Shown here one piece after another: positions 41,240 to 50,405 of a stretch of DNA of 64,000 nt. The notes below the pieces were generated by a model. It saw only the letters and a program-made list of their open reading frames with translations, was not told the DNA's origin and ran no database searches. The DNA comes from Methylobacterium sp. GXS13 (GTDB lineage Bacteria > Pseudomonadota > Alphaproteobacteria > Rhizobiales > Beijerinckiaceae): contig NZ_LKKO01000021.1 of the NCBI RefSeq assembly GCF_001455965.1, positions 1 to 64,000 on the forward strand, read 5' to 3'. Each line of letters opens with the position of its first letter. Position 1 is the first letter of the stretch. The position numbers were made by a program, and so were the translations under genes.

Positions 41240-41503
41240 TCAGCGCGCGGTGAAACGGTTGGCGAGCAGGACGTAGAGCCCCGTCAGGATCATGGTGGAC
41301 AGGATGGCGAGGAGACCGCCGACGGTGCCGACCGTCACGGCCATCCCGGGTGCGATCGGCCGCGTCATGGTGGCGGGCGAGACGATGAAGGTGCCGACGA
41401 AGCTGCCGTAGATCAGCGTCTGGATGGCGGCCATGATCCAGCCGAGGCGGGCTTGCGGCACGTCGTTGTTCGGCGCCGCGGTCGGTGTTCGTTGGACAGG
41501 CAT
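41240..41503 (-). CDS. DUF485 membrane protein (YjcH-like)
   Basis: An 87-residue protein with two membrane helices (AAIQTLIYGSFVGTFIV; VTVGTVGGLLAILSTMILTG), the DUF485 layout. These proteins almost always precede ActP symporters, as here, and may assist them. ATG 41503 with GGAG nine bases upstream was preferred to GTG 41512. Confidence 0.82.
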   Translation of the reverse strand: MPVQRTPTAAPNNDVPQARLGWIMAAIQTLIYGSFVGTFIVSPATMTRPIAPGMAVTVGTVGGLLAILSTMILTGLYVLLANRFTAR

Positions 41504-41554
41504 CAGTCGCACTCCGGCTCAGAGCAGTGGGACGAACAGGGGTGAGATCGAGGG

Positions 41555-42718
41555 TTACTCGGCAGCTTTCGGCGCATCGCCCGGAGCGTCGGCGACCACG
41601 CGGCCGAAGCCGTTGTTGACGCGGCTACGCTGATACTTGTTGAGCCACGTGCTGAACTGGACCGGCAGCATGTCGTAGGGACGCGCCTCGCCGAGGACCA
41701 TCGCCGCGTAGACGGGCCAATGGGGGTTGGCGAGCATCGGCCGGCCGAGCATGACGAGGTCGACCTGACCTTCCTTGACGATCGCCTCAGCGAAGACGGG
41801 ATCGGCGAGGTTCCAGTTCGCAGCGGTCAGGACGCCCGCCTCCTCCCGGATGCGTTGCGCCGCCGGGACCATGAACCCCTCCTCGTCCCACGGCGTCTGG
41901 GCGCGGCCCGAGTTGCCGCCGAAGGAAACGTCTACGAGGTCGAGGCCCCGAGGGGCGAGCAGCCGGGCCAATTCGACCGACTCGTCGATGGTCTGGCCGC
42001 CGGGCGCGAACTCCGTCACGCCGAACCGCATGGAGAGCGGCAGCCGCTCGGGCCATTCCGAGCGTACCGCCTCGAAGACCTCGATGAGCAACCGGCTGCG
42101 CCCGGCGAAGTCGCCGCCGTATGCGTCGGTGCGCCGGTTGGCCAGGGGCGAGAAGAAGCTCGACAGCAGGAAGCCGTGCACGCAGTGGATCTCCAGCCAC
42201 TGGAAGCCGGCCTCCCGCGCGCGGCGCGCGGCCTCGGCGTATTGGCGCGTCACCGTCGCGATATCGTCGTGCGTCATGGCGCGCGGGACCCGCGGCATGG
42301 CTCCGCCGAAGGCGTCGGCGGAGGGGCCGATCATCTCCCACGCGTCGGGATGGTCGTCCGGTAGATGGCCGCCGCCCTTCCACGGAGGCTCGACGCAGCC
42401 CCGGCGGCCCGTGTGGCCGAGCTGGATGCCGGGGACCGCCCCGACGGACGCCACGAAGCGGGCGATGCGCGCCAGAGCCTCGCTCTGCTCGTCGTTCCAG
42501 ATACCGGCGCACTGGGTGGACATGCGGCCCTCCGGCGAGACGGCCGCCTGCTCGACCACGACGAGGGCGGCGCCCCCTGCCGCTTTTGAGCCCAGATGCG
42601 CCAGGTGCCAGTCGTTCACGAGGCCGTCCGGCGACGAGAACTGGGTCATCGGCGAGACCGCGATGCGATTGCGCAGCGTGACGTCGCGAACCCGGAGTTC
42701 GCTGAACAGTGAGGACAT
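41555..42718 (-). CDS. NADH:flavin oxidoreductase, Old Yellow Enzyme family
   Basis: A 387-residue FMN TIM barrel of the YqjM-like OYE class. Visible motifs: RNRIAVSPMTQFSS, VVVEQAAVSPEGR, PGIQLGHTGRRG, EIHCVHGFLLSSFFSPLANRRTDAYGGD (the substrate His appears as C-V-H) and VDLVMLGRPMLANPHW. It reduces activated C=C bonds with NAD(P)H. The start at 42718 replaces the longer frame from 42757 because MSSLFSELRVRDVTLRNR is the conserved beginning. It is divergent from an AraC regulator, a likely controller. Confidence 0.88.
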   Translation of the reverse strand: MSSLFSELRVRDVTLRNRIAVSPMTQFSSPDGLVNDWHLAHLGSKAAGGAALVVVEQAAVSPEGRMSTQCAGIWNDEQSEALARIARFVASVGAVPGIQLGHTGRRGCVEPPWKGGGHLPDDHPDAWEMIGPSADAFGGAMPRVPRAMTHDDIATVTRQYAEAARRAREAGFQWLEIHCVHGFLLSSFFSPLANRRTDAYGGDFAGRSRLLIEVFEAVRSEWPERLPLSMRFGVTEFAPGGQTIDESVELARLLAPRGLDLVDVSFGGNSGRAQTPWDEEGFMVPAAQRIREEAGVLTAANWNLADPVFAEAIVKEGQVDLVMLGRPMLANPHWPVYAAMVLGEARPYDMLPVQFSTWLNKYQRSRVNNGFGRVVADAPGDAPKAAE

Positions 42719-42974
42719 CGGGCTCGGTCTCCCCGCCCGCCCCGTCCGGTCGAGCATCCTGCCGGAGAAGCGAGCGATCTGCTCGAAAAATAAGCCAATA
42801 CTGCCGATGAACAGGCGGCTGGATGCCTGTATCTTCTCGGTCGATGACTTGTTCGAGCGCTAGACTGCGCTTAGCCTCTGAGCGCGTTCTTCCAAATTCA
42901 CGCCGGGTTCGAACAGATTCCGGACATCGTCAGGCAAGGATGCGCCGGCGGGGCGTGTCAGTGAGATTGAGGAC

Positions 42975-43880
42975 ATGACGGTCACGACGATGCAGACGCG
43001 TGACATCGGCTCCTGGCCGAAGAACATCGCATTGGCCCGCAGCACGGGGCGGGGCTGGCGGGACATCCACGCGCAGCACGTCGCCGTAGAGCCCTGGACG
43101 GGGACACTCGACCCGGTCGGCAACCCCTGCCTCGGCTACTGCGTCAATCGTCCCGCGCAGATCCGCCGGCGCATCGGGCGCGGCGGCACGACCGAAACGC
43201 GCACCCTGCGTCCCCGCCAGTTCCACCTGATCCCTGCCCATGACGAGAGCGAATGGCAGAGACGGGGGCGCTCCGAGATGCTGGCGATGCATCTCCGCCA
43301 GGGATTGATCGACGAGACCGCACGCCAGATGTGGAGCGCGGCCGCCTCCCAGGTCGAGCTCGACGTGCCGCTCGGGACGTCCGACCCGCTCTTGGAGCAG
43401 TTGGCGCTGGCTATCCTGGAGATCATGCGGGAGGAGCCGGATCCCTCGTCGGCGCTCTACGTCGACGAGTTGGTCCACGCCATGGTTGTGCGACTCGTTC
43501 GGATCTACACAGCCAACGGTCGCTCATCGCGGCGGGGGCCAGACAGGCAGGTTCTCGATCGCGGCGAGATGAGGCGCGTCCGCGACCTGATCGAGGACCG
43601 CCTTGCCGACGATCTATCCCTCGAGGCCATCGCAGGCGAGGTCGGTGTATCCTCACGCTCCTTGTCCCGCGCCTGTCTCCGGCAATGGGGCACGACGGTC
43701 CATCAATACGTGCTGTCACGCCGGGTGGAGCGGGCCAAAAACCTGCTCCTCTCGACGGATCTGACCGTTACCTCGATCGCGCTGGATACGGGCTTCTCAA
43801 GCCAGAGCCATCTAGCGACAGCGTTTCGCCGGGTGACGGGACTCACACCGAAGAGTTATAGGGTCTGCGGACAATCCTGA
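42975..43880 (+). CDS. AraC family transcriptional regulator
   Basis: A 301-residue regulator. The N-terminal 190 residues are a cupin-like sensor without a signature I can name. The C terminus (about 200-297) is the AraC double helix-turn-helix: LSLEAIAGEVGVSSRSLSRA and TVTSIALDTGFSSQSHLATAFRRVTGLTP. GAGGA lies before the ATG. Its position opposite the Old Yellow Enzyme gene (256-bp gap) suggests that gene as target. Confidence 0.87.
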   Translation: MTVTTMQTRDIGSWPKNIALARSTGRGWRDIHAQHVAVEPWTGTLDPVGNPCLGYCVNRPAQIRRRIGRGGTTETRTLRPRQFHLIPAHDESEWQRRGRSEMLAMHLRQGLIDETARQMWSAAASQVELDVPLGTSDPLLEQLALAILEIMREEPDPSSALYVDELVHAMVVRLVRIYTANGRSSRRGPDRQVLDRGEMRRVRDLIEDRLADDLSLEAIAGEVGVSSRSLSRACLRQWGTTVHQYVLSRRVERAKNLLLSTDLTVTSIALDTGFSSQSHLATAFRRVTGLTPKSYRVCGQS

Positions 43881-44487
43881 TCTGGAGATGCGAATTTTGA
43901 CAGCAATCTGGGCTGCAGAACCTGCAGGATCTGTGCGGGCCTGCTGAGTCTTTCTAGCACGTCCCAACGATGAAAACCTCGCGGAAAAATGCGGCTTGGT
44001 GGCAAGCATCTTGGAATACTGGTCCCATGAACTCTCGCATAGGGGTTGGGTCCATTCGTAGAGTCGAAACCCGTCCCTCGTGGATCATGTGGCCGTTGTC
44101 GAACATGCAGGCCCGTTGTTTGCTCCCGGTCGCGCAGAGAGAGGCAGGACGGCAACAATAAGAGCCACGCGGTAGACCGGGTTTGGCCGATATCGGTATG
44201 GCTAGTATCGGATGAATTTCCAATCAAAGCGGGCGTTGGCTGTCCAAGTACTTGCGATCAAGACTAATCGATGAATCCAGCCTACTTGGTACAGGGCCGC
44301 AGCCTCTGTCGCGGCGGTCGTTTCGGCAACTTTGTACCATCCCCGTGTGCCAGCGGGGCCGAGCGGGTTTAGCTGTTGAGACCGGGCCGCTCGGCCCCTA
44401 TCGAAGCGTGGACCCTGGGAAGGATTTCCACTTCGATTCCGTGTGCACCACGGCCGCGTACGGATCGTGGTGGATGAGCGCTTGACG
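43881..44487 (+). other. 607-bp spacer without a supported gene
   Basis: Several short overlapping frames exist on both strands, but none shows a motif or good ribosome binding site. The one clear structure is the hairpin at 44355-44398. Confidence 0.5.
44355..44398 (-). terminator. 12-bp perfect hairpin
   Basis: GGGGCCGAGCGG (44355-44366) pairs perfectly with 44387-44398 around a 20-nt loop. It is 90 bp past the stop of the minus-strand SphA-type gene and may end that transcript; no T-run is present. Confidence 0.5.
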
Positions 44488-45459
44488 TCAGCCCTTGCGG
44501 ACCAGTGGGGCTACCACCGCAGCCGGCGCCGGCGGGGTGTAGAGCGGGACGACGAAGCGGACGAAGCCGTCGGTCGAGTAGTTGTCTCGGGTCCGGCCGA
44601 GCGCGTTCGTGTACTGGGCGCCGGTGACCACGTCGCGTGCCACATACGCCTGAACGGTGAAGGCCTTGAAATCGTAACCGATGAGGCCGCCGACGGCGAA
44701 GCGGCCGCGATTGCCGTTCGCGGCGCTGAACTGGCTGGTGTCGAAGTTGTAGACACCGTAGGCGACCGGGCCGATCTCGAAGTTGCCGAACTTCTTTGTG
44801 GCGGTCAGATCCAGCAGAATTGCATCCGAGAGGCGGATTGGACCGATCGCTGCACCGACGGGACCACCGAAGCGGCCGGGCGTGTCGTAGACGTTGCCGG
44901 TCAGATTGGCGGTGATGTTCCAGCCGTCGCCGGTGTAGCTGCCGGCGACGCCGAACCTGTACGTGTTCGAAGAGAATTGCGGCAGCACCGGCGTGCCAGC
45001 CAAGCCGGTCCCGAGCGAGCCGCTGCCGGCATCGAGGTCGTTCAAGTGGACGCCGCCCAGGAAACTGACGCCGAAATTGTTGCCGAGGTCGAACGCCCAG
45101 ATGCCGGCAAGGAGGGTACCGACGTTGATCGAGATATCCTTGTTTCGCTGGCCGGCGCCGTTGCGGGTGAAGGCGAACACGGTGGGCTGAGCGACGAGCG
45201 CTTCGATGCGGCCGCCGAAAGGTGTCAGCGGGGTCGACCAGAGCAGGAACGGGACGTTGATCGCGGTGTCGGGCGAGAAGGGCTGATCGGTGCGACGGTA
45301 AATGAAGGTATCGACCGCGTAGAGGCCCTCGGGCAACGGCGCGCCGGCGGCGAGGCCGACCTGCTCGCCCGGGATCGTTGTGGCTTGGGCGGAGGCGGCC
45401 GTCGCGCTCAGCGCGACGGCCGCAGCGCCTGCGAGCGTTGCCGTGATCCTGTTCAGCAT
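44488..45459 (-). CDS. SphA/MetA-type outer-membrane barrel protein
   Basis: A 323-residue exported protein with a signal peptide (ITATLAGAAAVALSATAASAQ). The rest shows alternating aromatic beta-strands (LYAVDTFIYRRTDQPF, GIWAFDLGNNFGVSFLGGV, FAVGGLIGYDFKAFTVQAYV) as in the phenol-degradation MetA/SphA transporter family. It would form an outer-membrane channel for a hydrophobic or aromatic compound. The ATG at 45459 follows AGGGGATTGAGG. No operon partner is seen; the substrate is unknown. Confidence 0.75.
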   Translation of the reverse strand: MLNRITATLAGAAAVALSATAASAQATTIPGEQVGLAAGAPLPEGLYAVDTFIYRRTDQPFSPDTAINVPFLLWSTPLTPFGGRIEALVAQPTVFAFTRNGAGQRNKDISINVGTLLAGIWAFDLGNNFGVSFLGGVHLNDLDAGSGSLGTGLAGTPVLPQFSSNTYRFGVAGSYTGDGWNITANLTGNVYDTPGRFGGPVGAAIGPIRLSDAILLDLTATKKFGNFEIGPVAYGVYNFDTSQFSAANGNRGRFAVGGLIGYDFKAFTVQAYVARDVVTGAQYTNALGRTRDNYSTDGFVRFVVPLYTPPAPAAVVAPLVRKG

Positions 45460-46110
45460 CCTCAATCCCCTTCTTGCCGGGCGCAGGCCGCGCGTTCCCG
45501 TTCGCCGGAAAGCCCCGGCGCAGATACCGATCGATTGTTTTGTTGGACTTCAGCGTCTTAGTTGTATGGAAACGCGATCAATTTGTACGCATTCCCATAT
45601 CGACTATGAGTGTGTCATTGTTTGACTTTGAGTCTACTGCAAAAAGGACGATCGATACGAGGGCGCGCGCTCATGTTGCTGCGAAAGCACGCTTGTCGGC
45701 GGCCAGATCGAAACATGCCGGAGCTCGCTCGCACGGCTGTGGCATCTAGGAAATGCGAGTAAGGACGACCGCTTAGAACTCAGCCGTGCCTCTATCGGGC
45801 GCTTGAGCGATCAACTCTCACGAGCGGTGTCCCAGCGTCTTGGATGGCCTGTTCTTAAACAGACCGTCTACGCAGAGGTTCGGCATATCTCATGTGGGGC
45901 GGGCAGCATGCTGGAGGGACAATCCAACGCCACGACGCCTGAAGGGCAGCTTCGAAGGCCTTCTCCTACGCGCAGGTGAGCGACTGCGTGGCATCAGGCT
46001 TCGAGGCTTGATCAACCCGCACCCGAGATAACGCGATGGTTAGGCTGTCTCAAACACCGGCTGAGGCAGCTATCGGTGCCGTCCCAGCTGCCGCGTCGGG
46101 AGCGCCTCAC
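45460..46110 (+). other. 650-bp spacer without a supported gene
   Basis: A TG/AT-rich patch lies around 45530-45640, upstream of the SphA-type gene, and may hold its promoter. Open frames here are short, without motifs or ribosome binding sites. Confidence 0.5.
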
Positions 46111-47379
46111 CTACACGGCGAACTTCAGGGCGAACCGCTCGGCGCCGAGGCGCGTCTGGATGGTCTGCGCGACGAACTCGGCATCGCGGCCGACCGCGCC
46201 GAAGCGGCCCGAGCCCCAAGTATTCAGCCAGGGCAGACCGATGAAGGAGACTCCGTCCTCCTGCGTCACGCCGCGCTTGTGCTTGGGGTTTCCCGCGCCG
46301 TTGAACACGGACGCGTCGAGCCATCGGAAGTCCGGCGTGAAGCCGATGCACCAGACGATCGCGGTGATGCCGGAGCCTTCGAGGGCAAGACGGGTGATGG
46401 GCTCGCCCGGCTCCCAAACGGGGGTGTAGTGCGCCTGCACCGGAGCATCGACGTTGTTTTCGGCAATGTACTTGTCGATGGCCGCGTTGATGCCGTTGTA
46501 CGTGCGGTCGGCCCCGTCGAGTGAGCGCTTGAGATTGTCGCGGAAACGTAGGCTGCCGTCGGCAAAATCTTCCAGCACACCGTAGAGCTTCATGCCCTCC
46601 TTGGCGAAGCGGCGCAGGTCGATGTCCCGGCCACCGTCGCGGCCGGTCACGTAGTGATTGGTGTTGTCGCGGACGCCGTCGCGCAGCGGATGGTTGTCGA
46701 CGGTCATCTCGTAGTAGCCCATATCGGCGAGCCAGGTGACGACGTCGCGGCCCCGGTAGAACCGGGCGCAGCGCGGCGCGTCGCCCACCGCGAGATGCAC
46801 GGCGCGGCCGGCGAGATGCAGGTCTTCGGCGATCTGCGCGCCGGACTGACCTGAGCCGACCACCAGAACTTCGCCCTCCGGCAGTTGGGCCGGGTTGCGA
46901 TACTGGTTCGAGTGAATTTGCGTGACCGACCCCGGCAATTTCTCGGCCATGCGCGGGATGATCGGGGTGTGATAGCCGCCCGAGGCGACCACGACTTCGT
47001 TCGCCGTGTAGTCGCCGTCCGAGGTCTTCACTGAGAAAACACCGTCGTCGCGCCGTTCGACGCGTGTGACCGCGACACCCTCGCGGAGCGGTGGGTTCAC
47101 CTTCGCCACGAAGCCCTTCAGGTACGCGACGATCTCGTCCTTCTTCATGAACCCGTCTGGATCCGGCCCGTCGTAGGGATGGCCGGGCAGGTCGCACTGC
47201 CAATTCGGCGTGACCAGGCAGAACGTGTCCCAGCGCTGGCTCGACCACGTGTGCGCGGCCGTATGCTTCTCGAAGACGAGATGATCGATCCCGCGCTGCT
47301 TCAGGTGATAGCTGACCGAGAGACCGGCCTGGCCACCGCCGACGATGGCGACCGGGACGTGACGGGGCGTGGACGTCAT
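46111..47379 (-). CDS. MSMEG_0569-type flavin-dependent oxidoreductase (Nit1C)
   Basis: A 422-residue flavoprotein monooxygenase-like enzyme. The FAD site is VAIVGGGQAGLSVSYHLKQRG and the NAD(P)H site is EVLVVGSGQSGAQIAEDL; the central FLVTPNWQCDLPGHPYDGPD-like segment is typical of this group. It corresponds to NitH of Nit1C clusters. Its reaction is not known from sequence; oxidation of a nitrogen compound made by the other cluster enzymes is a guess. It is the last gene of the operon, 39 bp after MSMEG_0570. Confidence 0.87.
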   Translation of the reverse strand: MTSTPRHVPVAIVGGGQAGLSVSYHLKQRGIDHLVFEKHTAAHTWSSQRWDTFCLVTPNWQCDLPGHPYDGPDPDGFMKKDEIVAYLKGFVAKVNPPLREGVAVTRVERRDDGVFSVKTSDGDYTANEVVVASGGYHTPIIPRMAEKLPGSVTQIHSNQYRNPAQLPEGEVLVVGSGQSGAQIAEDLHLAGRAVHLAVGDAPRCARFYRGRDVVTWLADMGYYEMTVDNHPLRDGVRDNTNHYVTGRDGGRDIDLRRFAKEGMKLYGVLEDFADGSLRFRDNLKRSLDGADRTYNGINAAIDKYIAENNVDAPVQAHYTPVWEPGEPITRLALEGSGITAIVWCIGFTPDFRWLDASVFNGAGNPKHKRGVTQEDGVSFIGLPWLNTWGSGRFGAVGRDAEFVAQTIQTRLGAERFALKFAV

Positions 47380-47418
47380 GGCTCTAACTCCGCGATGGTT
47401 CGAGGGGAGGCGCCGGGT

Positions 47419-47700
47419 TCAGGACTCGAAGGTCTCGACCGTGACGAGGCCCCCGGGGTCCTGCCGCTTCGCTGCGGTCTCGATCCGGGCGAGTTGGGCC
47501 ATCGCCGACGCGCACGCGAAGCCGTATTTCTCGCGCACCCGCTCACTCGCGATGGTGAGGGCCGTGCGGGTCTTCTCGACGAAGTCGTCGAGGGCGTAGC
47601 TCTCGCCGACCGCGAGGAAATCCTTCACGACGAGGGAGGGCGAGTAGCAGGCCTCGCGCCGGCCATCGGGCCAGCGGATGTGGAAGTGCATCTCAGGCAT
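47419..47700 (-). CDS. MSMEG_0570-type nitrogen-starvation protein (Nit1C)
   Basis: A 93-residue protein: MPEMHFHIRWPDGRREACYS, then VVKDFLAVGESYALDDFVEK and ERVREKYGFACASAMAQL. This matches the small MSMEG_0570 family found only beside Nit1C nitrilases. No catalytic motif is visible and its role is unknown. Its start overlaps the end of the glycosyltransferase gene by eight bases. Confidence 0.85.
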   Translation of the reverse strand: MPEMHFHIRWPDGRREACYSPSLVVKDFLAVGESYALDDFVEKTRTALTIASERVREKYGFACASAMAQLARIETAAKRQDPGGLVTVETFES

Positions 47701-48868
47701 GGATCGGCTCCCGTTCGACGCGGGCGCAGGCCGCGTAGGTATCGAGGTGACGCTCGGCGCAGGCGCGCCAGGCGTGAGCGGCGGCCCGGGTCAAGCCGGC
47801 AGCACGAAGCCTCGCGCGCGTCATCGGCGCCAGGGCGGCCGTCATGGCGTCGGCGATGTCACGGGCATCGCCGGGATCGACGAAGAGGGCGTCGTCGCTC
47901 CGGAGGTACTCGGTGAAGGGCGGCAGACGAGAGACGATTGCCGGGGTGCCGCAGGCCATGGCCTCCAGGACGCAGAGCCCGAAACCCTCCGTCCAGGATG
48001 GAAAGGCGAGGACGGCCGCCCTGCGATAGAAGGCCGGCATCTCCTCTTGCAATACGGGCCCGGTCTCGATCACCGCCTCGCCGCGTCCGATCGCAAGCCC
48101 ATGTGCTCGCAGAGCGGCGCGACATCGGGCGCCGTAGGCGGCGTGGTCGAGGAGCGATGCGCCGCCGACAATCACGAGCTGCGCTTGGCGATGGCGTCGG
48201 CGCAGGAGCGCGAAAGCCTCGATGATCCCGGCTGTGTTCTTACGCGCCTCGAATCCGCCGACGCTCAGAACGACCGGCCCGACACCGAGGCCCCAGCGCT
48301 CCCTCACGATCAGGTCGGCATCGGTCGGCGCCTCTCGGTAGATCGCCAGGTCCACGCCGTTCCCGACGACGCCGATCTCCGTACCGCGATCGGTCTCGAT
48401 CCGGTCGGCCCAGGTACGGCTGACACAGAGCAGGCGCGTGGCCTCACGAATGGAGCGATCCTGCCAGTCCGCCAGCACCGGGTCGGAGAAGCTGTCGACG
48501 TGGTGGACCGTGCGCACGAAACCGGGGATCAAGCGGCGGTGTTTCAGCGTCGCGAGCGCGTTGCCGCCGATGCCGCAATGGGCGTGAAAGACGTCGAAGT
48601 CGCAGGCGGCGGGCGACGCGAAGTGGCGCAGGTAATCGTCGATGCGAGCCCGCACGAGGTCGACCGTCGTACCAGCCACCGGCTTTGCGGCCACCGAGAC
48701 CGTCGGGCAGGCGGCCGCGCGAAAGAAGCCGCGCCCGGACGGATCCGGCGCGTGGACCACCGCCTCATGCCCGAGCGCGCACAGGGCTTCGGCCAGGGCG
48801 AGGCAGTGCGCGACGCCGCCCCGTGGATTGGTGGAGTGGGTCAGGACGGCGATGCGCAGAGTCGTCAT
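47693..48868 (-). CDS. MSMEG_0565-type glycosyltransferase (Nit1C)
   Basis: A 391-residue GT4-like glycosyltransferase with two Rossmann domains. The N-terminal lobe has TLRIAVLTHSTNPRGGVAHC and CDFDVFHAHCGIGGNAL; the donor lobe has VVLSVGGFEARKNTAGIIEAF and the E-x7-E motif in PSWTEGFGLCVLEAMACGTP. It suggests that the Nit1C product is glycosylated or that the pathway makes a sugar conjugate. The donor and acceptor are unknown. It overlaps the AIR-synthase-like gene by four bases. Confidence 0.87.
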   Translation of the reverse strand: MTTLRIAVLTHSTNPRGGVAHCLALAEALCALGHEAVVHAPDPSGRGFFRAAACPTVSVAAKPVAGTTVDLVRARIDDYLRHFASPAACDFDVFHAHCGIGGNALATLKHRRLIPGFVRTVHHVDSFSDPVLADWQDRSIREATRLLCVSRTWADRIETDRGTEIGVVGNGVDLAIYREAPTDADLIVRERWGLGVGPVVLSVGGFEARKNTAGIIEAFALLRRRHRQAQLVIVGGASLLDHAAYGARCRAALRAHGLAIGRGEAVIETGPVLQEEMPAFYRRAAVLAFPSWTEGFGLCVLEAMACGTPAIVSRLPPFTEYLRSDDALFVDPGDARDIADAMTAALAPMTRARLRAAGLTRAAAHAWRACAERHLDTYAACARVEREPIHA

Positions 48869-49860
48869 CGGACGGCACCCATGCCGTCCTGGCCACAGCC
48901 GATCAGCGGGCTGACCGTGAAGTCCCAGACCACGGCCTCTTCGCCGGAGGCGTCGCGCACCCGGGCGACCCGGCTTGCATCGAGCTTACCGACCGTGGCG
49001 ACCGCGATGTCTCGTTCTGTAAACCGTGCGAGGACGTCCGGCGTGCAGTCCGGGCGCACGCTCAGAAGGTAGCCGAAGCTCGGGAAGGCGGTGAGCCAGC
49101 GGTCGAGCGGGATGCCGGCGGGTCGCGGGATCGCGTCGAGGTCTATGACGCCGCCGACATGCGAGCATTCCAGCAGCATCAGGGCGGTGCCGACGACGCC
49201 CGCCATGCTGATATCCTTGGCCGCCCGGCACAGCCCGCTATCCGCCAAGCCCGGCAGCAGCGCGAGATCACCGCGCAGGCGCGCGCCCGCCGTCCCGGTC
49301 GAGGCGTCCCAGTACGGGTATGGGTCGCGGAAGCGTCCGCGCAGGTCGATCGCCGCGACGAGATCATCGCCGGGTGCTGCGTCGAAGCTCGTGAGCAGCC
49401 TTGGGCCAGCGCGGCCGAGCACGGCGACCGCGAGGTTGCCGGCTTCAGCGCGCGTGTTGGTGTGACCGCCGACGATCGGGACGCCGTAGAGCGCCGCTGC
49501 GTCGGACAGGCCTGCCAGGATCGGATCCGCCGCCGCGGCATCCCGGCTCCACAGCGCGTCGACCACCGCGAGCGGGCGCCCACCCATGGCGGCGATGTCG
49601 CTGAGGTTGACCATGATGCCGCAATAGCCAGCGAAGTACGGATCGGCCGCGACGAAGCTGTCGAGGAAGCCCTCGATGGCGAACAGCAGGTGTCCGTCGC
49701 CATCCGGTATGGCGGCACAATCGTCGCCGACCGGTACCGCGGCGTGCCGGCTGTTCAGCCCGAGCCGCTCGACCACGGCATCGATGTCGCGCTTGTGTGC
49801 GACCCCGCGCGCGTCGCGGATCTGACCGGCCAGAAACTGGATGTCGAAGCCCGCCGACAT
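48865..49860 (-). CDS. Sll0787-type AIR synthase-like protein (Nit1C)
   Basis: A 331-residue PurM/HypE-fold protein. The ATP-binding region reads AAVPVGDDCAAIPDGDGHLL, followed by GIMVNLSDIAAMGGRPLAVVD and ISMAGVVGTALMLLECS, as in AIR synthase relatives that activate amides or acids with ATP. It belongs to the Sll0787 family of Nit1C. The long frame up to 50379 is not coding; ATG 49860 shares one base with the upstream stop. Confidence 0.87.
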   Translation of the reverse strand: MSAGFDIQFLAGQIRDARGVAHKRDIDAVVERLGLNSRHAAVPVGDDCAAIPDGDGHLLFAIEGFLDSFVAADPYFAGYCGIMVNLSDIAAMGGRPLAVVDALWSRDAAAADPILAGLSDAAALYGVPIVGGHTNTRAEAGNLAVAVLGRAGPRLLTSFDAAPGDDLVAAIDLRGRFRDPYPYWDASTGTAGARLRGDLALLPGLADSGLCRAAKDISMAGVVGTALMLLECSHVGGVIDLDAIPRPAGIPLDRWLTAFPSFGYLLSVRPDCTPDVLARFTERDIAVATVGKLDASRVARVRDASGEEAVVWDFTVSPLIGCGQDGMGAVR

Positions 49861-50405
49861 CACGCTGCCTTGCGGAATGTGACGAGCCCGTGTTCGGGGT
49901 CGTGCATCGGCGGGTAGGCCGCGAGGTCCGCTTGCATCAGGTGATGCGGCCGCCCGTGCAGGGCGACTTGCTCGAGGCTCGTCCAGTGCAGGGCCTGGAA
50001 CAACGGAACATTCCGATCCTGCACGTGGGCCAGGAACCGTGTGCAGCCCCGGGCATGGGCCGAGGACACCGCGACCTGGATGAGCCCAGCTCCCAGGGCA
50101 GCGGTGCCGCGGAACGGTCCGGCGACCGCCAAACGGGACCCCCACCATGCGCCGGCACGCTCTGACGCTTCGTGGATGCGGACGGTGCCGACGACCGCGT
50201 CGGCGTCGCCGCCGAGCGTCGAGAGGGCACAGATCGGGATCGCATGCGCGTCGACAGCGTCCCGGTCGTCCCCGCTGAAGATGCGCTGCTCCGTGCAGAA
50301 GACCTGGCGGCGCAGGGCCGCGCAGGCGTTCCGCTCCCAGGAACTCGTGGCGAACTTGATGCGGAAGTGGCTCGGCCAATAGGCTGGTACGGGCTCGAAG
50401 ATCAT
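49860..50405 (-). CDS. MSMEG_0567/Sll0786-type GNAT acetyltransferase (Nit1C)
   Basis: A 181-residue GNAT-fold protein (FRIKFATSSWERNACAALRRQVF, VVGTVRIHEAS, AHARGCTRFLAHVQDRNVPLF). It may acetylate an amine made in the pathway. MIFEPVPAY at 50405 is the conserved start and overlaps the radical SAM stop by four bases (ATGA). Confidence 0.86.
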   Translation of the reverse strand: MIFEPVPAYWPSHFRIKFATSSWERNACAALRRQVFCTEQRIFSGDDRDAVDAHAIPICALSTLGGDADAVVGTVRIHEASERAGAWWGSRLAVAGPFRGTAALGAGLIQVAVSSAHARGCTRFLAHVQDRNVPLFQALHWTSLEQVALHGRPHHLMQADLAAYPPMHDPEHGLVTFRKAA